Assembly: GCF_023156285.1 (NCBI RefSeq) | Contig: NZ_JAKZAJ010000001.1 | Coordinates: 620,001 to 684,000, forward strand | DNA: 64,000 bases | Reading direction: 5' to 3' | Source: Marinobacter koreensis | GTDB taxonomy: Bacteria > Pseudomonadota > Gammaproteobacteria > Pseudomonadales > Oleiphilaceae | Part shown: piece after piece, positions 9,676-17,929 of the stretch | How the letters are laid out: every line of letters starts with the position of its first letter | Numbering within the stretch: the first letter of the stretch is position 1 | Program-made: the position numbers and the translations under genes | The notes under the pieces: model-generated | What the model was told of the DNA's origin: nothing | The model's database searches: none | The model's input: only the letters and a program-made list of their open reading frames with translations

Positions 9676-10850
9676 TGGCTAAGAAGGTTGCGGTCTTTAC
9701 CGGTGCCCGTGCTGAATACGGTCTGTTGCATCCTTTGATGATCAAACTCAGGAGATCGTCTGAATTTGATCTCCAACTCATCGTCAGTGGTATGCACTTG
9801 TCTCCTCGTTTTGGAGAAACCTGGCGGGTAATTGAGCAGGACGGATTTGCGATTGACGCCAAAGTTGAGATGTTGCTGGCGTCGGATACTGCCTGTGGTA
9901 TAGCCAAATCGATGGGTGTGGGCACCTTGGGTTTCGCTGATGCGCTTGAGAGGTTGCGGCCTGATTTTCTCGTCATTCTCGGAGATCGATTTGAAGCACT
10001 CGCTGTGGCTCAAGTTGCTGCGGTCATGCGAATTCCTATTGTGCATCTGCATGGTGGTGAAGTGACCGAAGGCGCTTATGATGACTCGATCCGCCACGCG
10101 ATTACCAAGCTTGCACATTTCCACTTTGTCTCCTGTGAGGCCTACCGGCGGCGCGTGATTCAGTTGGGAGAGCAGCCTGCTTGTGTCTGGAATGTCGGGG
10201 CGTTAGGACTGGAAAATATCCGAAATATTCCCAGGGTGCCACTTGAGACAATCAATCAGCAGTTGGCTTTGAACCTCTGCAAGCCATTTTTTTTGGTTAC
10301 CTATCATCCCGTGACGGCGGCAGATGAAGATCCTGGAAAGACATTCGGCAATATTCTGGCGGCCTTAAATGAGTTCCCGGACCATCAAGTGTTGTTCACA
10401 TACCCCAATTCCGACAATGGTGCCGATCAACTCATAAGGTTGATAGAGCAGTATGTTACGAAACAACCGGGCAGGGCTTGGGCTATACCGTCACTTGGGC
10501 TTGCCAGGTATTTGAGTGTCGTCCAGGAAAGTGCTGCCGTGATTGGAAATTCTTCAAGCGGAATTATTGAAGTGCCGTCACTTGGCACTACCGCGGTGAA
10601 TGTGGGGGTTCGACAAAAGGGGCGACTTTCGGCAGATTCGGTCGTCCATGTTGGTACACGCGTCGCTGACATCAAATCGGGTATCCAGCAGGCGTTAACC
10701 ACTGAAGCCAAACAACGTGCCCGGTCTGCGAAAAATCCGTATGGAGAGGGAGATACAAGCCGCAAAATCATGGAAGTGCTTTGCAGCTTAGACCCTCCGG
10801 ATGCCAAAGTATTCTACGATCTTGCGTTAATTCAGGGCGGGGGAGTCTAG
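9675..10850 (+). CDS. legG: UDP-sugar 2-epimerase (hydrolysing), LegG/NeuC
   Basis: A 391-residue hydrolysing NDP-sugar 2-epimerase with the NeuC opening VAVFTGARAEYGLLHPL and the conserved segments ILGDRFEAL, HLHGGEVTEGAYDDSIRHAITK and VIGNSSSGIIEVPSLG. It releases 2,4-diacetamido-2,4,6-trideoxymannose by epimerising C-2 and hydrolysing the nucleotide bond, giving the LegI substrate. Start ATG 9675 overlaps the legC stop by one base, and the stop overlaps the legI GTG by one base. Presence of this type, rather than a PseG-like hydrolase, separates legionaminic from pseudaminic acid synthesis. Confidence 0.93.
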   Translation: MAKKVAVFTGARAEYGLLHPLMIKLRRSSEFDLQLIVSGMHLSPRFGETWRVIEQDGFAIDAKVEMLLASDTACGIAKSMGVGTLGFADALERLRPDFLVILGDRFEALAVAQVAAVMRIPIVHLHGGEVTEGAYDDSIRHAITKLAHFHFVSCEAYRRRVIQLGEQPACVWNVGALGLENIRNIPRVPLETINQQLALNLCKPFFLVTYHPVTAADEDPGKTFGNILAALNEFPDHQVLFTYPNSDNGADQLIRLIEQYVTKQPGRAWAIPSLGLARYLSVVQESAAVIGNSSSGIIEVPSLGTTAVNVGVRQKGRLSADSVVHVGTRVADIKSGIQQALTTEAKQRARSAKNPYGEGDTSRKIMEVLCSLDPPDAKVFYDLALIQGGGV

Positions 10851-11914
10851 TGGTCAAAATCATTGCAGAGGCAGGCGTTAATCATAACGGTAATCGCCAA
10901 ATGGCATTTGATCTTATTAAGGTAGCGGCAGATGCTGGCGCCGATGCAGTGAAGTTTCAAACGTTTAATGCTGAGCGATTGGCTGCCCTGAGTGCGCCAA
11001 AAGCCAGTTATCAGCGGCAGACGACGGACTCCCAAGAGTCCCAGTTGGCAATGCTCAAGCGTCTTGAGTTGCCCGAGGCGTGGCATCAAGATCTCAAGGA
11101 TTATGCTCAGTCACTTGGCCTCGTTTTTATTTCAACTGCTTTCGACACTCAAAGCCTCGGTTTTTTGCAGTCCCTGGATTTGCCATTCTACAAAGTTCCC
11201 TCTGGCGAGATTACGAATGGTCCGCTCCTTCTCGCCTTTGCAAGGACTGGTAAAGATTTGATTATCTCTACTGGGATGTCCACCCTGGCTGAAATCGAGC
11301 AAGCTTTGGCGGTCGTCGCCTACGGATATTGCCATGAAAGCGAGCCGCGTTCGCAGGAGGATGTCTGGCGGTTCTGGAGCACGACGGATGCTCGCCTAGC
11401 CATTGAGAAAAAGGTGACTCTGCTACATTGCACCTCCCAATACCCAACCCCGATGCCCGAAGTGAACCTCAGGGCCATGGATACACTGCAATGCGCCTTT
11501 GGTTTGCCCGTTGGCTATTCGGACCACACTGAGGGGCTTGTTATTCCGGTTGCTGCAGTTGCGCGCGGAGCTGCGATCATTGAGAAGCACTTCACGCTTG
11601 ATCGTGATTTGCCTGGGCCAGATCATAAGGCTTCTCTGGAGCCTGGAGAACTGACAGCCATGGTGAGTCAAATTCGGGGCGTCGAGTTGGCTCTTGGTGA
11701 TGGTATTAAACGACCACAAGCGAGCGAGTGGGATACGCGGCAGGCGGCGAGGCAGCAACTATTATTTGTTGGGGCGGTGAAGAAGGGTGACATTGTGAAT
11801 CGCGAATCATTAAGTACAGCACGGTGTGGACGAGGCTTGTCCCCGATGAGGTTTTGGGATTTGATTGATATGCCGGCTGTTCGCGATTATGAGGCTGGCG
11901 AGGTACTTGAGTGA
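10850..11914 (+). CDS. legI: N,N'-diacetyllegionaminic acid synthase LegI (NeuB family)
   Basis: About 354 residues from GTG 10850, directly overlapping the legG stop (TAG/GTG) behind a GGGGGAG ribosome site. The TIM-barrel NeuB domain begins at IIAEAGVNHNG and includes LLHCTSQYPTP and GYSDHTEG. The C-terminal SAF (antifreeze-like) domain covers about residues 295-354 (CGRGLSPM). It condenses phosphoenolpyruvate with the 6-deoxy di-N-acetyl hexosamine from LegG to form the nine-carbon acid. The in-frame upstream extension to 10781 lies wholly inside legG and is not used. It overlaps legH by four bases (GTGA). Confidence 0.94.
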   Translation: MVKIIAEAGVNHNGNRQMAFDLIKVAADAGADAVKFQTFNAERLAALSAPKASYQRQTTDSQESQLAMLKRLELPEAWHQDLKDYAQSLGLVFISTAFDTQSLGFLQSLDLPFYKVPSGEITNGPLLLAFARTGKDLIISTGMSTLAEIEQALAVVAYGYCHESEPRSQEDVWRFWSTTDARLAIEKKVTLLHCTSQYPTPMPEVNLRAMDTLQCAFGLPVGYSDHTEGLVIPVAAVARGAAIIEKHFTLDRDLPGPDHKASLEPGELTAMVSQIRGVELALGDGIKRPQASEWDTRQAARQQLLFVGAVKKGDIVNRESLSTARCGRGLSPMRFWDLIDMPAVRDYEAGEVLE

Positions 11915-12531
11915 GCTCCGATACGCTGGATCTCGCTAAAAGGCCCTGCGTATTGTTGGGCGCCGGCGGACATGCGAAGGTTGTAGCCGACTTGGCTATT
12001 GCCCTGGGAGGATATGTTACTGGCGTTTGCGACCCGGTTTTGGTAAACGAAAATCACCGGGATTGGCAGGGCTTCCCAGTTCTTGGGGGTGATGACTATC
12101 TCTTGTCAGTATTGCCGCAAGATGTTTGGCTGTTGAACGGCGTGGGGAAAATGCCGGGCAATAAGGCAAGAGCGGCTCTTTACGTTCGATTTCGCGAGTC
12201 AGGCTTCCGTTTTCCACCATTGATTCATCCTCGCGCGAGCGTCGCTCCCAGTGCGGTCGTGCACGAGGGATCACAGGTTATGGCGGGTGCTATTATTCAG
12301 GCTGGAGCTGAGGTGGGCTGCAACGCTATCGTCAACTCAGCAAGTTCTGTCGATCACGATTCTTGCATTGGTGCACACGCACATGTTGCTCCCGGAGTGA
12401 CTGTATGTGGCAACGTCACTATTGGTGAGCATGCCTTTATTGGCGCGGGTGCGACCATCATTCAGGGTGTTATTTTATCCGCGAATTGTTTTATCAAGGC
12501 CGGCTCGCTTGTCATTAAAGACAGGGTGTAG
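11911..12531 (+). CDS. legH: Left-handed beta-helix N-acetyltransferase LegH (PglD/NeuD family)
   Basis: A 206-residue PglD-type acyltransferase: an N-terminal Rossmann-like half (CVLLGAGGHAKVVADLAI) followed from about residue 95 by hexapeptide repeats forming a trimeric left-handed beta-helix. His149 in SSVDHDS matches the catalytic general base position of PglD. In a legionaminic operon it should acetylate the C-4 amine made by LegC using acetyl-CoA; NeuD-type O-acetylation of the finished acid is an alternative. GTG 11911 overlaps the legI stop by four bases. Confidence 0.85.
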   Translation: MSSDTLDLAKRPCVLLGAGGHAKVVADLAIALGGYVTGVCDPVLVNENHRDWQGFPVLGGDDYLLSVLPQDVWLLNGVGKMPGNKARAALYVRFRESGFRFPPLIHPRASVAPSAVVHEGSQVMAGAIIQAGAEVGCNAIVNSASSVDHDSCIGAHAHVAPGVTVCGNVTIGEHAFIGAGATIIQGVILSANCFIKAGSLVIKDRV

Positions 12532-12574
12532 CCTGCTGAATTTAGTTTCGCTGTATTATGGTCGTGGGTTCTAT

Positions 12575-13642
12575 ATGAAGACTCATCGTTTTGAGAAAAG
12601 GTGGCAAGATGTCGTTGTTGAGCCGGAAATGCCGCTGGAAAAGGCGATTGAGATTCTGGACCGTGGTGGTCTCAGGATTGTGTTGGTCGCAGATGCCGCC
12701 CAACGCCTGGTGGGCACCGTTACGGACGGGGATATTCGGCGTGCACTTCTTAAGCATAGACCCCTGGACTCTCCGGTCCGGGACGTGATGTGCAAGCACC
12801 CACACTCTGCGGGCAGTGATTGGAGCAAAGATCGGATCTTGGCTGTTATGGAAGATCTTGAGCTGCTTCAGATTCCCGTTGTCGATGAAGATTCAAGGCT
12901 TATTGGACTTGAAACGCTGCATGGGCTGATGGAGCGCCGGACCCTGGATAATCCGGTCTTTCTCATGGCGGGTGGATTCGGAACTCGTTTACGCCCTCTG
13001 ACGAACGATTGCCCGAAGCCCCTTCTGAAGGTTGGTGATAAGCCAATTCTGGAGTTGATACTGGAGAGTCTGGTGAATGCCGGCTTTCATCATTTCTACA
13101 TATCAACGCATTATTTGCCGGAAATGATTCAGGAGTATTTTGGAGATGGCTCCCTCTGGGGTGTAAAGATTGAGTACGTGCATGAGGAAGAGCCCCTTGG
13201 AACTGGAGGTGCGTTGGGCCTATTGCCGAGCAATGATATCGATTTGCCTCTTTTGATGATGAACGGAGATCTGTTAACGACAATCAATTACCGTGAACTG
13301 CTGGACTTTCATCGAAATCACGACAGCATCGCCACTATGTGTGTTCGGCAATATGAACATCAGATTCCGTATGGGGTAGTCCAAACGGACGGCGCTTATA
13401 TCCAGAGCATGGACGAAAAGCCGGTTCAGAAATGCTTTATTAACGCGGGTATTTATGTAATTGCACCTGAGATCGTACGTTCGGTGAAAAAGGGTACGCG
13501 AATTGATATGCCAACCTTGCTGGAAAAGCAGATGGCTCAAGGGGAAAAGGTCTCAATGTTTCCTGTCCACGAATATTGGTTGGATATTGGAAAGATGGAT
13601 GACTTTCAACGAGCCCAAAGTGAAGTTGGTCTTATTTTATGA
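12575..13642 (+). CDS. ptmE: CBS-domain sugar nucleotidyltransferase, PtmE-like
   Basis: About 355 residues from ATG 12575. Two CBS domains occupy roughly residues 10-120 (TVTDGDIRRALL; IPVVDEDSRLIGL). They are fused to a nucleotidyltransferase domain opening with FLMAGGFGTRLRPLT near 128-142 and containing the metal Asp in MNGDLL. In Campylobacter jejuni PtmE makes GDP-glucosamine for the GDP-linked legionaminic route, so this gene suggests the same dedicated nucleotide pool; the nucleotide used here is inferred. An in-frame extension to 12407 runs back into legH and is rejected. It overlaps legF by four bases (ATGA). Confidence 0.85.
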   Translation: MKTHRFEKRWQDVVVEPEMPLEKAIEILDRGGLRIVLVADAAQRLVGTVTDGDIRRALLKHRPLDSPVRDVMCKHPHSAGSDWSKDRILAVMEDLELLQIPVVDEDSRLIGLETLHGLMERRTLDNPVFLMAGGFGTRLRPLTNDCPKPLLKVGDKPILELILESLVNAGFHHFYISTHYLPEMIQEYFGDGSLWGVKIEYVHEEEPLGTGGALGLLPSNDIDLPLLMMNGDLLTTINYRELLDFHRNHDSIATMCVRQYEHQIPYGVVQTDGAYIQSMDEKPVQKCFINAGIYVIAPEIVRSVKKGTRIDMPTLLEKQMAQGEKVSMFPVHEYWLDIGKMDDFQRAQSEVGLIL

Positions 13643-14328
13643 GAGTAGCCATTATCCCGGCGCGTGGGGGCAGCAAACGTTTGCCTGGGAAGAACCTCAA
13701 ACCGCTTGCTGGCAAGCCAGTTATTCAATGGAGCATTGACGCCGCGCTTGAAAGTGGAATTTTTGATCGTGTATGCGTTAGCACGGATTCTGAGGAAATT
13801 GCTGAATTGGCGCAACTCGGTGGGGCTGAGGTGCCATTTCTGAGGCCGGCAGAGCTGGCGACTGATACTGCGACCACGGCGGATGTAGTCCGCGACTTCA
13901 TTCACAGGTACGAGGCCCTGAAACATGAAATCGCTGAATCAGTGTGCCTGCTTCAACCGACTTCTCCTCTGAGGACGGTGAACGATATCAGGGAGGCTGC
14001 AAAGCTGCTCCTGGAAGAGGAAGTGGATGCCGTTGTTTCAGTATGTGAGATGGAACATCCTTACCAGCTATGCGGTCCTCTGGGCCCTTCAGGAAGTTTG
14101 CAGGGGTTCGTGAAAGCCGCAGAGAATATCCGCTCGCAGGATCAGGAGACCTTCTATCGTTTGAACGGTGCCATATATTTCTGCAGCAGAGAAGCCGCGT
14201 TGAAGCTTGAGATGCTCTATGAGCCTTGCTTCACTTCTCGCGCATACATTATGAGCCCGTGGCATTCCGTGGATATCGACACGAAGATGGATTTCCGGAT
14301 CGCTGAGGCGTTGATTGACTGTATTTGA
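13639..14328 (+). CDS. legF: CMP-legionaminic acid synthetase LegF (NeuA family)
   Basis: A 229-residue cytidylyltransferase with the CTP-binding signature IIPARGGSKRLPGKN at residues 5-19, VCLLQPTSPLRT, and the C-terminal metal and sugar contacts around HSVDIDTKMDF. It activates legionaminic acid to the CMP-sugar used by glycosyltransferases. It is the last gene of the coupled leg operon and is followed after about 40 bases by a strong intrinsic terminator. No legionaminyl transferase follows it, so the acceptor glycan or protein is unknown from this window. Confidence 0.92.
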   Translation: MRVAIIPARGGSKRLPGKNLKPLAGKPVIQWSIDAALESGIFDRVCVSTDSEEIAELAQLGGAEVPFLRPAELATDTATTADVVRDFIHRYEALKHEIAESVCLLQPTSPLRTVNDIREAAKLLLEEEVDAVVSVCEMEHPYQLCGPLGPSGSLQGFVKAAENIRSQDQETFYRLNGAIYFCSREAALKLEMLYEPCFTSRAYIMSPWHSVDIDTKMDFRIAEALIDCI

Positions 14329-14367
14329 CTCAAGTGGATCTGAGATCCGTGGGGAAACGCAATCAGG

Positions 14368-14394
14368 AAGCCGGCCATACTTGGCCGGCTTTTT
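14368..14394 (+). terminator. Intrinsic terminator after legF
   Basis: A 10-bp perfect stem (AAGCCGGCCA, 14368-14377, with its complement at 14382-14391) around loop TACT, followed by TTT. It lies 40 bases past the legF stop and ends the O-antigen/legionaminic transcript. Confidence 0.9.
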
Positions 14395-14403
14395 CGTAAG
14401 GCA

Positions 14404-15103
14404 TTAGTTAATTTTGGGCACACCAGGTGGTGTCAGTGCATCAAACCCTTCGAATGAAGGGGCTTTGGCTAGTTCAATTGCCCTGGTAGGCTCTCCCCCT
14501 GCGCCGTCACCCTGATTGGGGACTTGTTGTTGTGGCGATGTGTCGGAATCATTAGCCGCCGTGTCACCACTCGCGCCATTCGTTGTTTTGTCTGGCCCAG
14601 CCGATAGATGCTCCTGCGAAAACCGTGCTGGGATCGGTAATATCCTGACCGGTACCATAGAGTTTCCAGGCCGCACCCATATTCGGAATGAGGGTGCTAT
14701 CAAAGGCTCCATCCTGTACCGCTATGCCGCAGTTTCCAGTTGGATCTTCGATGCACAGCTGCTTTCCCTGTTCCAGGTAAGGCGAGAGATCAACTCCGCA
14801 TGCCTCCGGGTCAGCCGTGCAGTCTTCGGTGGCGACCTGGTAACCCGTGTTGTATCCGTCCTGACGTATGGCGTCGGTGTCGATGCCGCACTCCAGTGGT
14901 GTGTCGGCGCAGAGCTGTCGGGTTTTGGTGTCAATTCGGGTTATGACCTCTAAAGTGCTCAGGGTATCGAGCTGGAAGGACAAGTCTCTTGAGGTGGATT
15001 CACCATTTGAATCGGTGATTTTGACGGTAACACTGTGCGGCCCGCCATTCATCAACACTTCTTCAAAAATGCCGTTGTGTAACCATCCCTGTTTCAGTTG
15101 CAA
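14404..15103 (-). pseudogene. Truncated, frameshifted cysteine-repeat protein gene
   Basis: Two minus-strand frames appear to be one decayed gene. The upstream frame (15103-14564) has an Ig/cadherin-like start (VTVKITDSNGESTSRDLSF), then three cysteine-pair repeats with the pattern Cys-x6/7-Cys-Gly (LCADTPLECGID, DCTADPEACGVD, LCIEDPTGNCGIA), and ends abruptly near 14564. A second frame (to 14404) continues with a Ser/Asp/Gln/Gly-rich tail ending PPGVPKIN. The 5' end is cut by the IS3-family element beginning at about 15107, so the apparent first Met is not a real start. It was probably an exported or surface protein; I do not recognise the family. The frameshift position lies roughly at 14570-14640. 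Confidence 0.6.
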
Positions 15104-15843
15104 CGTTGATTAAAGTTTTCCGCCCGTTGGTGTTTCGCCAGGTATTCCCATTGCGTCAGATCTTCCAGTGAATCGTGTGGGCGCTCATCGTTGTATTCCG
15201 TCATCCAGGACTCGGTCAGTTCTCGGACTTCGGTGAGGTTCCGGAAGACATACATGTTCAGGATCTCGTCCCGATAAGTTCGATTGAAGCGCTCAACATA
15301 CGAGTTCTGAGTGGGTGTTCCGGGTTTTACAAATTCCAATTCAATGCCGCGTTGCTCGGCCCAATCTGCCAAGGCGATCGAGATGAATTCCGGGCCGTTA
15401 TCCATGCGTAGTTTGGCCGGGTAGCCTCGCCAAGCGATGATGCGTTCAAGAGCCCGTATGACCCTCGGAGCTGGCAGGTTCAGACCAACCTCGATAGCCT
15501 GTACCTCGCGGTTAAAGTAGTCCGCCACGTTGAAGGTACGGAAGCGGCGACCACAGAGCAGACTGTCGCTCATGAAATCTATGGACCAACATCGATTGAC
15601 GGTAGCTGGTACGCTTAATGGCTCCGGATTTCGTGTCGGGAGTCGTTTCTTACCCCGTCGTCGTTTGTTCAGGTTGAGCGCACAATACAGCCGATGTACC
15701 CGCTTGTGATTCCACCCGTGCCCCCAGCGTCGCAGCACCTTGAATAGTTTGCTGAAACCATAGGCGGGATAGCGCTCAGTTGCACTTTGAAGCGCGGCAA
15801 TCACCGGTTCATCCCGCGAGGTATCCGGCCGATACCGGTACAC
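15094..15843 (-). pseudogene. IS3-family transposase OrfB, broken at the 5' end
   Basis: About 249 residues of a DDE integrase-type transposase: an HTH_21-like start (YGFSKLFKVLRRWG), then the catalytic residues Asp in CWSIDFMSD, Asp in LRMDNGPEF and Glu in SYVERFNRTYRDEIL. The frame opens at SVYRYRPDTSRDEP, which in relatives is internal. Further upstream the same strand encodes ACRIAGISD and, in another frame, LVDYLKQAHG, so a small deletion has broken the junction near 15885. Its stop (15094) lies just beyond the inferred IS end, so the last residues come from the flanking gene. Confidence 0.8.
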
Positions 15844-15933
15844 AGAGTCACTGATGCCAGCAATTCGGCAGGCTCTGCACCATGCGCCTGCTTCAGGTAA
15901 TCCACCAGTTCTCGTCGAACGGCTGGCTATACA

Positions 15934-16240
15934 GCTTTTTTTCGATCACATCCTTCAGCAGTTTGTGATCCAGACTCAGCTCGGCGTACATCTGCTTTAG
16001 CCGACGGTGTAGTGGTCAACTAATCCCGGACAGTGTTTTAAGGTTTTCCTCATCAGCAACAGGTGAAATGCCGTCGTTGAATGCGTGAGGTCGTTGCCGG
16101 TTGTAGGAGGTCGCATCGGAGATGCCGTACTCCTGGCAGACTTCCTTGACCAAGCGGCCGCCCTCGACCTCCTTCAGGATCTTGACGATCTGTGACTCGC
16201 TGTACCCTGATTTCTTCATGTCGTTCTCCGCTTGCCTCAT
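15934..16240 (-). pseudogene. IS3-family OrfA interrupted by another IS tail
   Basis: The minus strand from 16240 encodes a typical OrfA helix-turn-helix start (KKSGYSESQIVKILKEVEGG, then VCQEYGISDATSYN). At about residue 46 it changes into RQRPHAFNDGISPVADEENL and then LKTLSGIS stop, which is the C-terminus of a different IS3-family transposase. OrfA sequence resumes beyond 16008 with RRLKQMYAELSLDHKLLKD. About 25 central OrfA residues are missing. This fits insertion of a second element followed by deletion. Confidence 0.7.
16008..16106 (-). mobile_element. Remnant of a second IS3-family element
   Basis: About 100 bases holding only a transposase C-terminus (YNRQRPHAFNDGISPVA to SGIS) plus a terminal sequence reading TGTAGTGGTCAAC from 16008. 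The TG at its edge is typical of IS3-family ends. The other end is lost in the deletion that joined it to orfA near 16100-16106. Confidence 0.55.
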
Positions 16241-16538
16241 TGTGGCCGGAGAACTCTAATTACGCATGCACCGATTTTAGGGGATGGTTACAAATTTCTG
16301 TCAGGCCTTCATCCCATGGATTTGAACGAAGTGAGATGCTCCTTAATTTGAAGTCTGATTACATCAATTTAAGTTCTTCGTAAATTTGGTTGGGCCAAGA
16401 TTAAAAAAACGAGCTCACTATTTACTTTCTTAAATGATTTTTTTGCCATTTAACTTTGGTTTTATTAGTATTGCCTCTGGCGAAACGTCAATCCTCGTTG
16501 TTTTTTTAAACCCTATCTTTAATAAGGTTTCTATTTCC

Positions 16539-16907
16539 ATGGCAAAGATCAACGACTATTATCAGAAAAAACAGCTTATGGAAAAGCTCGCGAACGAGCT
16601 GGAGCAACTTGAAAAAGACCAGTCTCTGAAAAAAGAACTGGATTTCGAAAACAAAGTTCGCGACCTCATGAAGGAGTATGATAAATCCCCGAAAGATGTA
16701 CTTCAGATCTTGTCGGCCATCGATCCTTCAATTGCAGGTTCAAAAACCGAAGTCGGTTCTGGTAGCCGTCCCAAGCGTCCGCTGAAAACCTACAAGAACC
16801 CGCACACCGGTGAAGTGGTTAAAACCCGTGGCGGTAATCACAAAACGCTGAACGAATGGCGTGACAAGTACGGTAAAGAAGCGGTCCAGAGCTGGCAGCA
16901 GGACTGA
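16539..16907 (+). CDS. mvaT: MvaT/H-NS-family xenogeneic silencer
   Basis: A 122-residue nucleoid protein from ATG 16539; the 35 residues in frame upstream are hydrophobic and unlike the family, so that extension is rejected. The N-terminal coiled-coil oligomerisation region (QKKQLMEKLANELEQLEKDQ) is followed by KELDFENKVRDLMKEY. The C-terminal DNA-binding domain has the MvaT hallmark YKNPHTGEVVKTRGGNHKTL and ends WRDKYGKEAVQSW. MvaT proteins bind AT-rich, often foreign DNA and silence it, including fimbrial, flagellar and polysaccharide genes. The upstream stretch 16263-16538 is AT-rich and suited to autoregulation. It is monocistronic. Confidence 0.9.
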   Translation: MAKINDYYQKKQLMEKLANELEQLEKDQSLKKELDFENKVRDLMKEYDKSPKDVLQILSAIDPSIAGSKTEVGSGSRPKRPLKTYKNPHTGEVVKTRGGNHKTLNEWRDKYGKEAVQSWQQD

Positions 16908-16930
16908 TTATTTGTCGGTCGTATTTGTAT

Positions 16931-16959
16931 TTCAATCCGGTCCTGGGGACCGGGTTGAA
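16931..16959. terminator. Hairpin between convergent mvaT and diguanylate cyclase genes
   Basis: A 13-bp stem (16931-16943 with 16947-16959, one T/C mismatch) with a three-base loop. It lacks a T-tract on either side, so intrinsic termination is uncertain, but it lies exactly between convergent stop codons. Confidence 0.45.
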
Positions 16960-16972
16960 ACCTTCCCGGTCG

Positions 16973-17926
16973 TTAACCGATAACGACCCGATTCTTCCCC
17001 GTTTCCTTCGCTCGATACAAAGCTTCATCGGCTTTTTGTAGCCACTGCATATAGTTCTCCGGATCTGCATTCAATTGGGATACGCCCATACTGACTGTAT
17101 ATCGAATGTCACCGGTATTTGTTTGCACGACGCTTTGTACGATCGTTTCCCGAATACGTTCACAAATGATCCGGGCCCCTTCCTGGTCGGTTTCCGGCAG
17201 TATGATTCCGAACTCTTCCCCTCCATATCGCCCCGCCTTGTCTGACTGACGGATGGCTTCCTTGGTAACGTTGGCCGCGTGCCGGATGACGTTATCGCCT
17301 GCCAGGTGCCCATGAGTGTCATTGATGGGTTTGAAATTATCGAGATCGAACATCACCAGGCTGGTGGCATGACCATATCGGCGAAAACGTTCGTATTCTG
17401 CGTCGACCAGATTTTCCCAGGTTCCACGATTGAGCAGACCGGTGAGTCGGTCGGTCATGCTGAGCTTTTCCAACTGTTCGTTGGCGCGTTCCAGGGCCCG
17501 CTTGCTGGTGGCGATGTCGGTGACGTCATACACCATCAAGCACACTTTCTCGACCTCGCCGGTTGGGCCGTTAAGCGGGTTGATGGTGAGACTCTGGAAC
17601 ATATACTCCTCAATGCCGGTAATCGGACGGGTGTTCCGGAATTTGAACAGGTACGGGCGTTGTTCCCAGGAAATGAAGGCGCGGGTGTTCAGCATGGCCA
17701 CGGCATCGACCTTTTGGGTCAGCCACGCCTTTGGAATGTCAGGAAAAACATCGAACAGAACCTTATTGTGAACCTGGCTGGCCGTGATGCCACTGTGGTT
17801 TTCCATGAAGCCGTTCCAGGTTTGAACCCTGAAATCCAGATCCAGGACCACCAGGCCCACTTCAATGGATTCCAGCATGTCCACCAGCCAGTGAAAGGAG
17901 GTTGCTTCAAGGTCGTTCATGGGCAT
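16973..17926 (-). CDS. PAS-GGDEF diguanylate cyclase
   Basis: A 317-residue cytoplasmic protein. An N-terminal PAS domain (about residues 10-130, DMLESIEVGLVVLDLDFRVQ, then a PAC-like TGEVEKVCLMVYDVTD) precedes a GGDEF domain starting at DRLTGLLNRGTWE. The active site is GGEEF (about residues 233-237, RYGGEEFGIILPE), so it should make cyclic-di-GMP from GTP. No RxxD inhibitory site was obvious. Only 3 bases separate it from the REC-CheC gene upstream, so the two are an operon and probably one signalling pair. The PAS ligand is unknown. Confidence 0.92.
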   Translation of the reverse strand: MPMNDLEATSFHWLVDMLESIEVGLVVLDLDFRVQTWNGFMENHSGITASQVHNKVLFDVFPDIPKAWLTQKVDAVAMLNTRAFISWEQRPYLFKFRNTRPITGIEEYMFQSLTINPLNGPTGEVEKVCLMVYDVTDIATSKRALERANEQLEKLSMTDRLTGLLNRGTWENLVDAEYERFRRYGHATSLVMFDLDNFKPINDTHGHLAGDNVIRHAANVTKEAIRQSDKAGRYGGEEFGIILPETDQEGARIICERIRETIVQSVVQTNTGDIRYTVSMGVSQLNADPENYMQWLQKADEALYRAKETGKNRVVIG

Positions 17927-17929
17927 GGC

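Larger units (their letters stand above)
15107..16262 (-). mobile_element. Decayed IS3-family insertion sequence with nested IS remnant
   Basis: The bounds come from imperfect terminal inverted repeats: 15107-15126 matches the reverse complement of 16243-16262 at 15 of 20 positions. Inside are orfA (N-terminal part near 16240), its displaced C-terminal part (about 15934-16007) and orfB, all on the minus strand, the usual IS3 layout. Between the orfA halves lies about 100 bases of a different IS. No clear target-site duplication could be read. The insertion separates the cysteine-repeat pseudogene from its missing 5' part. The element should be immobile because orfA is interrupted and the orfA/orfB junction is frameshifted. 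Confidence 0.75.

Noticed and set aside
16434..16538. N-terminal extension of mvaT
   Set aside because: The extra 35 residues are hydrophobic and foreign to the family; ATG 16539 begins the conserved coiled coil.
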